The notes under the pieces: model-generated
What the model was told of the DNA's origin: nothing
What the model saw: only the letters and a program-made list of their open reading frames with translations
Database searches by the model: none
Position numbers and translations under genes: made by a program
Shown here: piece by piece, positions 54,858 through 63,061 of the stretch
Layout of the letters: each line of letters opens with the position of its first letter
Position numbering within the stretch: the stretch's first letter is position 1
NCBI RefSeq assembly: GCF_004339565.1
Contig: NZ_SMFZ01000002.1
Location: 2,976,001-3,040,000 of the forward strand
Direction of reading: 5' to 3'
Source: Pseudonocardia endophytica
Lineage (GTDB): Bacteria; Actinomycetota; Actinomycetes; Mycobacteriales; Pseudonocardiaceae
DNA: 64,000 nucleotides

Positions 54858-56240
54858 TCATCCCAGCGTCGAGCGCTCCACCTGGGTGACCGCGCGCCCG
54901 TCGACGAGCACCAGGACCGGGTCGGACGGCGCGAGACCGGAGAGCCGCGCACGGACCGCGACGGCGTCCTCCCCGTGACCGACGGTCGCGGGCGGCGGAC
55001 CGGCGCACGTCCCGACGCGGTCGCCGGCCACGAGCCCGGCCAGCCCGTCGTGCCGGATGGAACCGAGCACGTCGGGCACCGACCAGCTCGTCGCGTCGGT
55101 CCGGCGCGGCTGCACCACGGTCACCGACGACGGCGGGTCGTCCAGCCGGTCCAGTGTGGACCGGAGCTCGGCGACGGTCGTCGTGGCGTCCGCGACGAGC
55201 AGCCCCGGCTCGTACGGACCGAGCACGTCCCGCACCAGGGGACCGGTGCCGGCGTCGAGGAAACCGAGGGTGGTGAGCCACCCGTCGTCGAAGTACTTGG
55301 ACAGGTAGATCCGTCCCGAGTCCGGCAGCACCGCGACGATCACGGCGTCCGGCCCGGTGGACGCGGCCAGACGGAGCGCCGCGGCGACGGCGGTCCCGGC
55401 CGAGCCGCCGACCAGCAGCCCCTCCTCGCGGGCCAGCCGCCGCACGGTGCGCAGCGACTCGCCGTCGGCGATCCGCTCGATCCGGTCCGGCAGCGACGTG
55501 TCGTAGACGGCGGGCCAGTCGTCCTCGCCGGTCAGCGGGTGCAGGTAGTGCCCGACGGCCTCGACGTAGTACGGGCTGCCGTCGCCGCCGCCGTAGCGGG
55601 AGGTCTCCGGGTCGGCGCCGATCACCGTCACGCCGCCGACCCGCTTGAGGTAGCGGCCGGTGCCGGTGATCGTGCCGCCGGTCCCGATGCCCGCGACGAG
55701 GTGCGTGACCCGCCCGGCGGTCTGCCCCCAGATTTCCGGACCCGTCGTGCGCTCGTGCACGTCCGGGTTCGCCGCGTTGCCGTACTGGTCGGCGAGCCAG
55801 CCGCCCGGGGTGTCCCGCGCGATCGTCGCGGCCAGCTTCTTGACGTGCCGCGGGTCCTCCAGCGGCACCAGACCCGGCGTCTTGATCACCTCGGCGCCGT
55901 ACGCGCGCAGCAGCGAGACCTTCTCGGTCGTCGTGCGGTCCGGGATCACGAAGATCGACCGGTAGCCGCGGGCGGCCGCGACCATGGCCAGCCCGATGCC
56001 GGTGTTGCCGGACGTGCCCTCGACGATCACGCCGTCCGGCCGCAACGCGCCGCTCTGCTCCGCCTCGAGCACCATGGCGAGCGCCGCGCGGTCCTTGACA
56101 CTGCCGCCCGGGTTCGTCCACTCGGTCTTCACCCAGACCTCGGCGCCGCCGTCGGGCACGATCCGGCGCAGCCGGACCAGCGGCGTCGCGCCCACGCCGT
56201 CGAGCACCGAGTCGAACACCGGACCGCTCACGTCTCCCAC
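54858..56240 (-). CDS. cbs: Cystathionine beta-synthase
   Basis: A 460-aa PLP enzyme with C-terminal CBS pair. Catalytic domain (1-330): Schiff-base Lys in WTNPGGSVKDRAALAM, GTSGNTGIGLAMVAAARGY, phosphate loop GIGTGGTITGTGRYL, and GSAGTAVAAALRLA. Residues 340-460 contain two CBS domains (VRDVLGPYEPGLLVADATTT, SVPDVLGSIRHDGLAGLVAG). It condenses serine and homocysteine to cystathionine. The heme-binding N-terminus of animal CBS is absent. Starts at GTG 56240 or GTG 56231, preceded by a G-rich stretch. It is divergent from the SDR at 56273 with only 32 bp between. The trans-sulfuration PLP enzyme at 28806 could act next in the pathway. Confidence 0.9.
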   Translation of the reverse strand: MGDVSGPVFDSVLDGVGATPLVRLRRIVPDGGAEVWVKTEWTNPGGSVKDRAALAMVLEAEQSGALRPDGVIVEGTSGNTGIGLAMVAAARGYRSIFVIPDRTTTEKVSLLRAYGAEVIKTPGLVPLEDPRHVKKLAATIARDTPGGWLADQYGNAANPDVHERTTGPEIWGQTAGRVTHLVAGIGTGGTITGTGRYLKRVGGVTVIGADPETSRYGGGDGSPYYVEAVGHYLHPLTGEDDWPAVYDTSLPDRIERIADGESLRTVRRLAREEGLLVGGSAGTAVAAALRLAASTGPDAVIVAVLPDSGRIYLSKYFDDGWLTTLGFLDAGTGPLVRDVLGPYEPGLLVADATTTVAELRSTLDRLDDPPSSVTVVQPRRTDATSWSVPDVLGSIRHDGLAGLVAGDRVGTCAGPPPATVGHGEDAVAVRARLSGLAPSDPVLVLVDGRAVTQVERSTLG

Positions 56241-56272
56241 CCCCGCGATCCTGCCCCAGAGCGCCTGCCAGG

Positions 56273-57055
56273 GTGTGCGGCGTGGGCGGAACCGTGCTGG
56301 TGCTGGGTGGGCGGAGCGAGATCGGCGTCGCGGTCGCGGAGCGGCTCGCCGGGCGGGAGGCGGGCACGGTCGTGCTGGCCGCGCGGCGCAGCGACGACCT
56401 GTCGGCCGAGGCCGACGCCGTCCGCGCCGCGGGAGCTGCCGAGAGCAGCGGACGCGGAACGAGCAGCTGCACCGTCGAGACCGTCGAGTTCGACGCCGAC
56501 GACCTCACGTCGCACCGCACGCTGATCGACGACGTCGTCGCGCGGCACGGGCGGATCGACGTCGCCGTGGTCGCGTTCGGCATCCTCGGCGACCAGGCCC
56601 GCGCCGAGACCGACGCCGCCCATGCCGCCGCGATCGTGCACACCGACTACCTCGCCCAGGTGCACGTGCTCACCGAGCTGGCGACGACGCTGCGCGGGCA
56701 GGGGAGCGGTGCGCTGGTCGTCTACTCGTCGGTCGCCGGGGTGCGGGTGCGGCGCGCGAACTACGTCTACGGATCGGCCAAGGCGGGGCTCGACGGGTTC
56801 GCGTCCGGTCTCGCGGACGCGTTGCACGGCACCGGGGTGCGGCTGCTCGTCGTGCGGCCCGGGTTCGTCGTCGGGCGGATGACCGACGGCATGAGCCCTG
56901 CTCCGCTGTCGTCCACACCGGACCAGGTCGCGGACGCGACGGTGGCCGCGCTGCGGTCCGGCCGCAGCGACGTCTGGGTGCCCGGCACGCTGCGTCTCCT
57001 GTTCGCCGTCCTGCGCCTGCTGCCGCGCGCCGTGTGGCGCCGGATGCCCCGCTGA
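56273..57055 (+). CDS. SDR oxidoreductase, DprE2-like
   Basis: A 260-aa short-chain dehydrogenase. The NAD-binding loop is VLVLGGRSEIGVAVAERL, then RIDVAVVAFGILGDQ, LVVYSSVAGVRVRRANYVYG and SAKAGLDGFASGLADAL with the Ser and YxxxK catalytic residues, and VVRPGFVVGRMTDGM. The pattern GGxSEIG and VDVAxVAFGxLGD is that of DprE2, which with DprE1 makes decaprenyl-phosphoryl-arabinose for arabinogalactan. DprE1 is not beside it, so this could be a paralogue with another sugar substrate. GTG 56273 is used, but GTG 56282 is equally possible. Confidence 0.78.
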   Translation: MCGVGGTVLVLGGRSEIGVAVAERLAGREAGTVVLAARRSDDLSAEADAVRAAGAAESSGRGTSSCTVETVEFDADDLTSHRTLIDDVVARHGRIDVAVVAFGILGDQARAETDAAHAAAIVHTDYLAQVHVLTELATTLRGQGSGALVVYSSVAGVRVRRANYVYGSAKAGLDGFASGLADALHGTGVRLLVVRPGFVVGRMTDGMSPAPLSSTPDQVADATVAALRSGRSDVWVPGTLRLLFAVLRLLPRAVWRRMPR

Positions 57056-57171
57056 CAGGCGACAGAAATCCGATCCAGCGTGATCCTGCTGTGGCACTTC
57101 CCCGCAGGTGCCTCACGTCATATGGTCGCCTCCGCATCCGAGTTGACGATGACGTCCCGAGGAGGACAGGC

Positions 57172-58299
57172 GTGACGCAGACGCGTGGAGCCATCGTCCG
57201 GCAGGCGCCGGGCAAGTACGAGGTCGTGGACCTGGAGGTGGACGACCCGCGTGCCGGCGAGATCCAGGTCAAGATGGTGGCGTCGGGCCTCTGCCACTCC
57301 GACGACCACATCGCCACCGGTGACATCCCGGTCGGCGTCTACCCGTTCGCGGGCGGCCACGAGGGCGCCGGGATCGTGACGAAGGCCGGCCAGAACACCA
57401 AGGGGATCAAGGAGGGCGACCACGTCGTCTTCTCGTTCCTGCCCTCCTGCGGCCACTGCCGCTGGTGCGCCTCCGGCCAGCAGAACCTCTGCGACCTGGG
57501 CGCCGGCCTGCTCGCCGGCACCCGGTGGGAGGAGGACACCACGCGCCTCAAGCTGACCGACGGCACCCCGGTCGGCCAGATGTGTGGCATCTCGACGTTC
57601 TGCGAGACCACGACGGTCGCCCAGGACTCCTGCGTGAAGGTCCCGGAGGACATCCCGCTCGACGTGGCCTGCCTCGTCGGCTGCGGTGTCGGCACGGGGT
57701 GGGGCTCCGCGGTGAACTCCGGTGGCGTGCAGCCCGGCCACACGACGATCGTCATGGGCATCGGCGGCATCGGCATCAACTCGGTGCAGGGTGCGTCGCA
57801 CGCGGGCGCGTCGAACATCATCGCGGTGGACCCGGTCGCGCTGAAGCGGGAGAAGGCCCAGGAGCTCGGCGCGACCCACGCCGTCGAGACGATGGAGGAG
57901 GCCACCGAGCTCGCGAAGCAGTTCACGAACGGCCAGGGTGCCGACCAGACGATCGTCACCGTCGGCGTGATCCAGCCCGAGTACATCGGGCAGGCCATGG
58001 CGTCGATCCGCAAGGCGGGCACGGTCGTCGTGACCGCGCTGGGCAACATCGCCGACACGACGCCGCTGCCGGTGTCGCTCGCCGACGTGACGCTGTTCCA
58101 GAAGCGGATCCAGGGCTCGCTGTTCGGCGCCTCGAACCCGAACTGGGACATCCTGCGCCAGCTCGACCTGTACCGCTCCGGCGCGCTGAAGCTCAACGAG
58201 CTGGTCACGAAGACCTACTCGCTCGACGAGGTCGCGCAGGGCTACCAGGACATGCACGACGGCAAGAACGTGCGCGCGGTCATCAAGTACGACGCCTGA
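57172..58299 (+). CDS. NDMA-dependent alcohol dehydrogenase (mycofactocin-type, zinc)
   Basis: A 375-aa zinc medium-chain dehydrogenase. Catalytic zinc ligands lie in ASGLCHSDDH and GGHEGAGIV; structural zinc Cys in CGHCRWCASGQQNLC; the cofactor loop is VMGIGGIGINSVQGA. The family that reads MTQTRGAIVRQAPGKYEVVD and has AGLLAGTRWEEDTTRL is the N,N-dimethyl-4-nitrosoaniline-dependent group, whose tightly bound NAD(H) is recycled through mycofactocin. It oxidises alcohols or formaldehyde-like substrates in the cytoplasm. A GGAGG site precedes the GTG. The mft genes are not in the window. Formaldehyde from sarcosine oxidase is a possible substrate, but the loci are 30 kb apart. Confidence 0.88.
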   Translation: MTQTRGAIVRQAPGKYEVVDLEVDDPRAGEIQVKMVASGLCHSDDHIATGDIPVGVYPFAGGHEGAGIVTKAGQNTKGIKEGDHVVFSFLPSCGHCRWCASGQQNLCDLGAGLLAGTRWEEDTTRLKLTDGTPVGQMCGISTFCETTTVAQDSCVKVPEDIPLDVACLVGCGVGTGWGSAVNSGGVQPGHTTIVMGIGGIGINSVQGASHAGASNIIAVDPVALKREKAQELGATHAVETMEEATELAKQFTNGQGADQTIVTVGVIQPEYIGQAMASIRKAGTVVVTALGNIADTTPLPVSLADVTLFQKRIQGSLFGASNPNWDILRQLDLYRSGALKLNELVTKTYSLDEVAQGYQDMHDGKNVRAVIKYDA

Positions 58300-58316
58300 T
58301 CGCACCAGCCGGACTT

Positions 58317-58352
58317 CCGGGCCCGGTCCGCACCGTCGCGGACCGGGCCCGG
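58317..58352. terminator. Perfect 15 bp stem terminator
   Basis: CCGGGCCCGGTCCGC and GCGGACCGGGCCCGG pair around a 6-base loop, 17 bp after the alcohol dehydrogenase stop and just before the end of the convergent O-methyltransferase gene. Confidence 0.85.
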
Positions 58353-58353
58353 T

Positions 58354-59370
58354 TCATGCCGGGACCGCGCGCAGGACGCTGTAGCCCGACGGCGGGCACG
58401 GCGTGACCGACTCCAGCCGGAACCCGCCGCGGGACAGCAGATCGTCGAACTCGGCGTGCGTGCGCTCCTTGCCGCCCGTACAGACCAGCATGTTCAGGTC
58501 GCTCATCAGCAGGGTGTGTCGTTCCGCGAGCGCCCCGGGGTCGGTCGGGACGACGGGTTCGACGACGAGCAGTGCTCCGCCGTCCGGGATCGCGGCCCGC
58601 ACGGACGCGAGGATCGCCAGCGACCGCTCGTCGTCCCAGTCGTGCAACACGCTCTTCACGACGTAGGCGTCCGCGGCCGGGACGGACGTGAAGAAGTCGC
58701 CCGTGACGATCTCGGCCGGACACCCGCCCAGAACCTCCGCGGCGTCGCCGACCGCGCCCGGCCCGTCGAACAGGATGCCGCGCAGACCGGGGTTCGCACG
58801 CAGGTACGCGGCGAGCAGCGTGCCGTTGCCGCCGCCGAGGTCGGCGAGCGTGCTGACACCGTCCAGATCGGTGTGGTCGACGATCGCCGGTGCGGCCGCG
58901 CGGGTGCCCTCGGCCATCGCCTCGGTGAACGTGTCGGAGAGCTCCGGGTCGGCGTCGAAGAACGCGAACGTGGAACGCCCGGTGAGCCGCTCCCAGGCGT
59001 TGTCGCCGGTCCGGACGCTCTCGGCCATGTCGCCCCAGCAGCCCCAGGTCTGCTTGCCGCAGAACAGCATCGCCAGGCGCCCGACCGAGCCGGGTTCGCC
59101 GCGGCGCAGGAGCGTGCCGTCCGGGGTCACCGTGACGGTGCCGTCCGGGTCGAGCTCGACGAGCCCGAGGATCGACGCGGCCCGGACCAGCCGGTACAGC
59201 GCGTCCGGGTCGGTGGCGGTGCGGACGGCCAGGTCGGTGACCGGAAGCGGCCCGCCGGCCAGGTGCTCGGCCACGTCGAGCTGCGCGACGGTCTGCAGCA
59301 CCTGGGCCGGGAAGAAGCCGAACAGCATGCCGATCAGGCGGTCTCGGTTCGCGGTCGTGGTCGTCGTCAT
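58354..59370 (-). CDS. O-methyltransferase, plant/ASMT-like (dimerisation + Methyltransf_2)
   Basis: A 338-aa SAM-dependent O-methyltransferase. N-terminal winged dimerisation domain (LIGMLFGFFPAQVLQTVAQL, DVAEHLAGGPLPVTDLA), then the Rossmann domain with LADLGGGNGTLLAAYLRANP and ILFDGPGAVGDAAEVLGGC, and the catalytic His in VKSVLHDWDDERSLAIL. This architecture is typical of enzymes methylating hydroxyls of aromatic polyketides or other natural products. A TACCGT box 7 bases before the ATG suggests a leaderless transcript. The LuxR-type gene upstream on the same strand probably regulates it, with 49 bp between them. Confidence 0.88.
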   Translation of the reverse strand: MTTTTTANRDRLIGMLFGFFPAQVLQTVAQLDVAEHLAGGPLPVTDLAVRTATDPDALYRLVRAASILGLVELDPDGTVTVTPDGTLLRRGEPGSVGRLAMLFCGKQTWGCWGDMAESVRTGDNAWERLTGRSTFAFFDADPELSDTFTEAMAEGTRAAAPAIVDHTDLDGVSTLADLGGGNGTLLAAYLRANPGLRGILFDGPGAVGDAAEVLGGCPAEIVTGDFFTSVPAADAYVVKSVLHDWDDERSLAILASVRAAIPDGGALLVVEPVVPTDPGALAERHTLLMSDLNMLVCTGGKERTHAEFDDLLSRGGFRLESVTPCPPSGYSVLRAVPA

Positions 59371-59377
59371 GCCGACG

Positions 59378-59383
59378 ACGGTA
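59378..59383 (-). promoter_or_regulatory. -10 box of a probable leaderless promoter (O-methyltransferase)
   Basis: TACCGT on the minus strand, then 7 bases to the ATG at 59370. Confidence 0.45.
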
Positions 59384-59419
59384 GGAACGCGACCCGGTCC
59401 CGGTCTTGGACGAATGGGA

Positions 59420-60427
59420 TCAGGTCGTGTGCTGGAGCGCGTAGTGGTCGAAGAACAGCGACGCCGTCAGCTCGCCGCGGCTGGCCACCCCGAACTTCGC
59501 GAACAGCTTCTTGACGTGATCGAGCACGGTGAACTCGCTCATCGCGAGCTCGCGGGCGACCTGCCGGTTGGACAGGCCCCTGGCGACGGCGGCGAGCACC
59601 TCCCGCTCGCGTGGCGTCAGGCCCCTGCCGCGGACGACGAGGTCGGCCACCTGGTGTGGCCGGACCTCCTCGACGACGACGGCCAGCTGCTTCCCGAGCG
59701 CCGACGCGTGCAGCGCGAGCCAGCGGCCGTCGCGGGTCGGGGTGGTCGCGCTGGCCGGTCCGCCCGCGGCGCGCCGGGCCGCGATCGCCTGCACGACGGC
59801 CGGGACGGCGTCCGGTCCGTCCGAGCCGAGCAGCGCGCGGGCGTCGTCGGACAGGTCGAGCACCCGCCCGTCGCGGGCGGTGAGGATCGTTCCGGACGGG
59901 TTGCCGCCGACCAGGTCCCGGCCGGTCCGCACCAGCGAGTCCCGCAGCGCCGTGCCCAGCGGTCGGGCGAGTTCCGACGTGGCGCCGACCTCGTCCGGGG
60001 AGAACGTCCCGCCGGATCGCAGCAGCACGACGAGGCCCCACGTCGTGCGCCCGTCGTGCAGGGGCAGGCGCAGCTCGTCGGTGATCCCGCGCGGGGTGAA
60101 CACGTCGCGGTAGCGTGCGCTCGACGCCGGGTCCCCGCTGGTCGCGGAATGCAGCGTCACCGCGTGACCGCCGGCCGCCACGTCGGCGACCTTCAGCACG
60201 TCGTCGACGCGGTACTCGTTGTCGAACACCGCGTTCTCGAGGTCGACGTCGCGGGCGGCGCCGTCCAGCACGCAGTGCGACCACATCAGCGTCGCCGGGT
60301 CGAGGACGGCCCAGACGGCGAGGTCGGCAGGCACCCGGTCACCGAGCGCGGCCGAGGCCCGCTGCCGCAACGTGACGTGGTCCAGCGATCCGTCCAGGCC
60401 GCGCACGACGGTCTCCATCGCGCGCAT
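59420..60427 (-). CDS. LuxR-family transcriptional regulator with GAF-like sensor region
   Basis: A 335-aa regulator. Residues 1-260 form a sensor part: LAVWAVLDPATLMWSHCVLD, RYRDVFTPRGITDELRLPLH, GRTTWGLVVLLRSGGTFSPD (GAF/PAS-like). The C-terminal HTH LTPREREVLAAVARGLSNRQ VARELAMSEFTVLDHVKKLF is a complete LuxR type. No receiver Asp is seen, so the signal is sensed directly, probably a small molecule. Start ATG 60427 or 60418. It is divergent from the cupin gene; the gap holds a 10 bp tandem repeat that might be its binding site. It lies upstream of the O-methyltransferase on the same strand. Confidence 0.85.
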   Translation of the reverse strand: MRAMETVVRGLDGSLDHVTLRQRASAALGDRVPADLAVWAVLDPATLMWSHCVLDGAARDVDLENAVFDNEYRVDDVLKVADVAAGGHAVTLHSATSGDPASSARYRDVFTPRGITDELRLPLHDGRTTWGLVVLLRSGGTFSPDEVGATSELARPLGTALRDSLVRTGRDLVGGNPSGTILTARDGRVLDLSDDARALLGSDGPDAVPAVVQAIAARRAAGGPASATTPTRDGRWLALHASALGKQLAVVVEEVRPHQVADLVVRGRGLTPREREVLAAVARGLSNRQVARELAMSEFTVLDHVKKLFAKFGVASRGELTASLFFDHYALQHTT

Positions 60428-60516
60428 ACGGGAGTACTCGGCGGCGGGCCCTGGAACGTGACACCCCCTGGAAGCAGGGATGGGGCCGACGCCCGCCGCT
60501 GCCTAGCGTTCTCCGT

Positions 60517-60572
60517 ACCGACCAGCACCGACCAGCACCGACCAGCACCGACCAGCACCGACCAGCACCGAC
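60517..60572. repeat. Five tandem copies of a 10 bp repeat in the LuxR-cupin promoter gap
   Basis: ACCAGCACCG is repeated five times without a change from 60521 to 60570, with ACCG before and AC after. The period is close to one helical turn. It lies 22 bp before the cupin ATG, between divergent genes. Confidence 0.9.
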
Positions 60573-60594
60573 GACGACCACCACGGAGGACGAC

Positions 60595-61041
60595 ATGGAC
60601 ACCACCGTCATCACCAACGCCACCGCCGACGCGTTCGCGATGCCGAACACCCGGGCGGTCCCGGTCGCCACCGGCGCGGACACCGGTGACGGCTGGGAGG
60701 CCCTCGAGCTGACGCTGCAGCCCGGCGCGGCCTCGCCGCCGCACACGCTGTCCGCGGACAAGGTGTTCTACCTGGCCGACGGCGTCCTCGAGGTGGAGGT
60801 CGACGGCGCGACGCACACGCTGGGCGCCGGCGACGTCGCGCGCATCCCGGCCGGGATCGTGCACCGCTACCGGAACGCCTCGGACGCCTCGGCGCGCCTG
60901 CTCGTGCTGGTCACCGGCGCGACCCAGGTGTCGTTCCTGCGCGGGATGGGCCGGCTGGGGCAGGCGGGCCAGCCGGAGCCGGGTGCGGTCGCCGAGCACG
61001 CCGCGGCGCACGGCGTCCGGATCATGACTCCGGCCGGCTGA
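60595..61041 (+). CDS. Cupin-domain protein
   Basis: A 148-aa single-domain cupin. Motif 1 is AASPPHTLSADKVFYLADGV with the first metal-ligand His and Glu replaced in part (PHTLSADKVFYL), motif 2 is LGAGDVARIPAGIVHRYRNA with the final His. This spacing fits small sensor or metabolic cupins; the metal site is incomplete (one His, no Glu), so metal binding is uncertain. GGAGG precedes the ATG by 6 bases. The gene starts right after the five-fold 10 bp repeat and is divergent from the LuxR gene, so its regulation by LuxR is a reasonable guess. It ends 3 bp from the convergent SDR stop. Confidence 0.82.
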   Translation: MDTTVITNATADAFAMPNTRAVPVATGADTGDGWEALELTLQPGAASPPHTLSADKVFYLADGVLEVEVDGATHTLGAGDVARIPAGIVHRYRNASDASARLLVLVTGATQVSFLRGMGRLGQAGQPEPGAVAEHAAAHGVRIMTPAG

Positions 61042-61044
61042 GCG

Positions 61045-61818
61045 CTACAACGACGGGACGGCGCCACCGTCGCAGCGGGTGGCCGTGCCGGTGACGTAGG
61101 ACGCGGCCTCGGAGCACAGGAACGCGGCGACCGCGCCGAACTCGTCGGGGCGTCCGTAGCGGCCGACCGGGACGCTCGCCGCACCGCGGGCCGCGACGTC
61201 GGCGACGTCGACGCCCTCCCGCTCGGCGATCGACCGGTCGACGGCGTCCGTGCGGGCCGTCGCGATCCGGCCCGGCAGCAGCATGTTGACCGTGACGCCG
61301 TCCGCCGCGACCTCGGCCGACAGCGTCTTCAGGTAACCGCCGAGCGCCGCCCGGCCCACATTGGACAGAGCCAGCCCTGCGATCGGCGCGACGACGCCGC
61401 TCGACCCGATCGCCAGCACCCGACCCCAGGCGCGCTCGCGCATGCCGGGGAGCGTGAGCGACACGAGCCTGCGCTGCGCGAGGACGAGCGTGTTCACGGC
61501 CGACAGGACCTCCTCGTCGGAGATCTCGGCCGCGACCGACGGCGGCGGTCCGCCGCTGTTCAGGACGAGGATGTCGACCGGGCCGAACGCCGCGACGGCC
61601 GCGTCGACGAGCCGGCCCGGCCCGTCCGTCGCCGTCAGGTCGACCTCGACACCGACCGCCTCCGGCAGCTCCGCGGCGATGGCCTGCGCCGTCGCGCCCC
61701 GGCGCCCGGAGACCACCGTGCGGACACCCTCGGCGGCCAGCGCCCGTGCCGTCGCCTCGCCGAGACCGCTCGTGGACGCGCAGACGACCGCGGTCCGCCC
61801 GCTGATGCCGAGATCCAT
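61045..61818 (-). CDS. SDR-family protein with altered active site (3-oxoacyl-ACP reductase-like)
   Basis: A 257-aa Rossmann protein: AVVCASTSGLGEATARALAA nucleotide loop, VDILVLNSGGPPPSVAAEIS, GRVLAIGSSGVVAPIAGLAL SNVGRAALGGYLKTLSAEVA, PGRIATARTD and YVTGTATRCDGGAVPSL. The catalytic Ser is kept, but the YxxxK segment reads LSNVGRAAL, so the Tyr and the Lys of the tetrad are not at their usual positions. A conserved group of BKR-like SDRs has this same change, so it is not a local mutation. It may bind a nucleotide without classical hydride transfer, or use other residues. Divergent from the dipeptidase by 42 bp. Confidence 0.82.
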   Translation of the reverse strand: MDLGISGRTAVVCASTSGLGEATARALAAEGVRTVVSGRRGATAQAIAAELPEAVGVEVDLTATDGPGRLVDAAVAAFGPVDILVLNSGGPPPSVAAEISDEEVLSAVNTLVLAQRRLVSLTLPGMRERAWGRVLAIGSSGVVAPIAGLALSNVGRAALGGYLKTLSAEVAADGVTVNMLLPGRIATARTDAVDRSIAEREGVDVADVAARGAASVPVGRYGRPDEFGAVAAFLCSEAASYVTGTATRCDGGAVPSL

Positions 61819-61848
61819 GCCCGCAGGCTCCCACGGGCGGGGCGTGCG

Positions 61849-61854
61849 GATACT
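61849..61854 (+). promoter_or_regulatory. -10 box of a probable leaderless promoter (dipeptidase)
   Basis: GATACT followed by CGGGGT and the ATG at 61861, with no Shine-Dalgarno sequence. Confidence 0.5.
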
Positions 61855-61860
61855 CGGGGT

Positions 61861-62958
61861 ATGCGCGCCGCCGATCTCCTGTCCCGCGTCCCGCTCCTCG
61901 ACGGGCACAACGACCTGCCCTGGGCGCTGCGCGAGCTCGACGGGCCGGAGCCGGACCTCGAGGCGGGGGAGCCGCGGCTGCACACGGATCTGCCGCGGCT
62001 GCGGGCCGGGCGGGTCGGGGCGCAGTTCTGGTCGGTGTACGTGCCGGGGTCGTTCACCGGCGACAGCGCCGTGACGGCCGTGTTCGAGCAGGTGGACCGC
62101 GTGCACCAGCTCGCCGCGCGCTACCCGTCGCTGGCCATGACCGGCAGCGCGGACGACGTCGACGCGGCGTTCGGGGCCGGGCGGATCGCCTCGCTGATGG
62201 GGGCCGAGGGCGGGCACGCGATCGCGAACTCGCTCGGCGTGCTGCGGTCGCTGCGCCGCTCCGGCGTCCGCTACATGACGTTGACGCACAACCTGAACAA
62301 CGACTGGGCCGACTCCGCCACCGACGAGCCGGTGCACGGCGGGCTCACCCCGTTCGGGCGCGAGGTGGTCGCCGAGATGAACCGGATCGGCATGATCGTC
62401 GATCTGTCCCACGTGGCCGCGACGACGATGCGCGACGCGCTGTCCTCGACGTCCGCGCCCGTCCTGTTCACGCACTCCGGCGCCCGCTCGGTCACCGACC
62501 ACCCGCGCAACGTGCCGTCCGACGTGCTCGCCGCACTGCCGGGCAACGGCGGGGTGTGCATGGTGACGTTCGTGCCGCGGTTCGTGTCCGGCGCCGTGGC
62601 CGAGTGGGACGGCCGGCTCGCCGACGCGATGGACGCGGCCGGGCTCGACCACCGGGACCTCGCCGCGCGGAACGCGTTCGCCGAGCGCTGGGACGGGCCG
62701 GAGGCGCCCCGGGCGACGGTCGACGACGTCGTCGCGCACCTGGACCACGTGCGGGAGGCGGCCGGGATCGACCACGTCGGGATCGGCGGCGACTACGACG
62801 GCGTCGCCGACCTGCCGTCCGGACTGGAGGACGTGTCCGGCTACCCGCGCCTGTTCGACGCGCTCCTCGACCGCGGCTGGAGCAGCGAGGACTGCACGAG
62901 GCTGGCCGGGGCCAACGCGCTGCGCGTGCTCCGGGCCGCCGACGAGGTGGCCGGCTGA
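61861..62958 (+). CDS. Membrane-dipeptidase family peptidase (M19, renal dipeptidase-like)
   Basis: A 365-aa zinc metallopeptidase. The binuclear site residues are in LLDGHNDLPWAL (His, Asp), GAEGGHAIANSL (bridging Glu), VDLSHVAATTM (His), LFTHSGARSVTDH (His) and GIGGDYDGV (Asp). It hydrolyses dipeptides, and relatives also cleave D-amino-acid dipeptides, tolerated by the family; no signal peptide is seen, so a cytoplasmic location is likely in spite of the family name. The start is supported by the leaderless promoter box. It ends before a C-rich tract and a hairpin terminator. Confidence 0.9.
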   Translation: MRAADLLSRVPLLDGHNDLPWALRELDGPEPDLEAGEPRLHTDLPRLRAGRVGAQFWSVYVPGSFTGDSAVTAVFEQVDRVHQLAARYPSLAMTGSADDVDAAFGAGRIASLMGAEGGHAIANSLGVLRSLRRSGVRYMTLTHNLNNDWADSATDEPVHGGLTPFGREVVAEMNRIGMIVDLSHVAATTMRDALSSTSAPVLFTHSGARSVTDHPRNVPSDVLAALPGNGGVCMVTFVPRFVSGAVAEWDGRLADAMDAAGLDHRDLAARNAFAERWDGPEAPRATVDDVVAHLDHVREAAGIDHVGIGGDYDGVADLPSGLEDVSGYPRLFDALLDRGWSSEDCTRLAGANALRVLRAADEVAG

Positions 62959-62974
62959 CCCCGCCTCCGCGCAG

Positions 62975-63058
62975 CCCCACAGACCCGCCACCCCACCCAT
63001 CCCACCCGTCCCGTCCCACCGATCCCACTCGCCCCGCCCGCCCCACCCACCCCGCCCA
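62975..63058 (+). other. Pyrimidine-rich C-tract after the dipeptidase gene
   Basis: About 84 bp made mainly of CCCACC, CCCATC and CCGTCC units with few G residues on the + strand, directly before the terminator hairpin. The transcript would be C-rich and G-poor, as in Rho-utilisation sites, and the complementary strand is G-run rich. This is a composition observation only. Confidence 0.4.
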
Positions 63059-63061
63059 CTT

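Noticed and set aside
52946..59430. A 16 bp exact match (TGGGATCAGGTCGTGT) at 52946 and 59415.
   Set aside because: A match of this length between two positions is not significant in 64 kb of biased DNA, and it has no shared context.
62975..63058. Pyrimidine tract as a quadruplex or promoter element.
   Set aside because: G-runs on the minus strand are mostly interrupted and there is no positional reason; kept only as a composition note.
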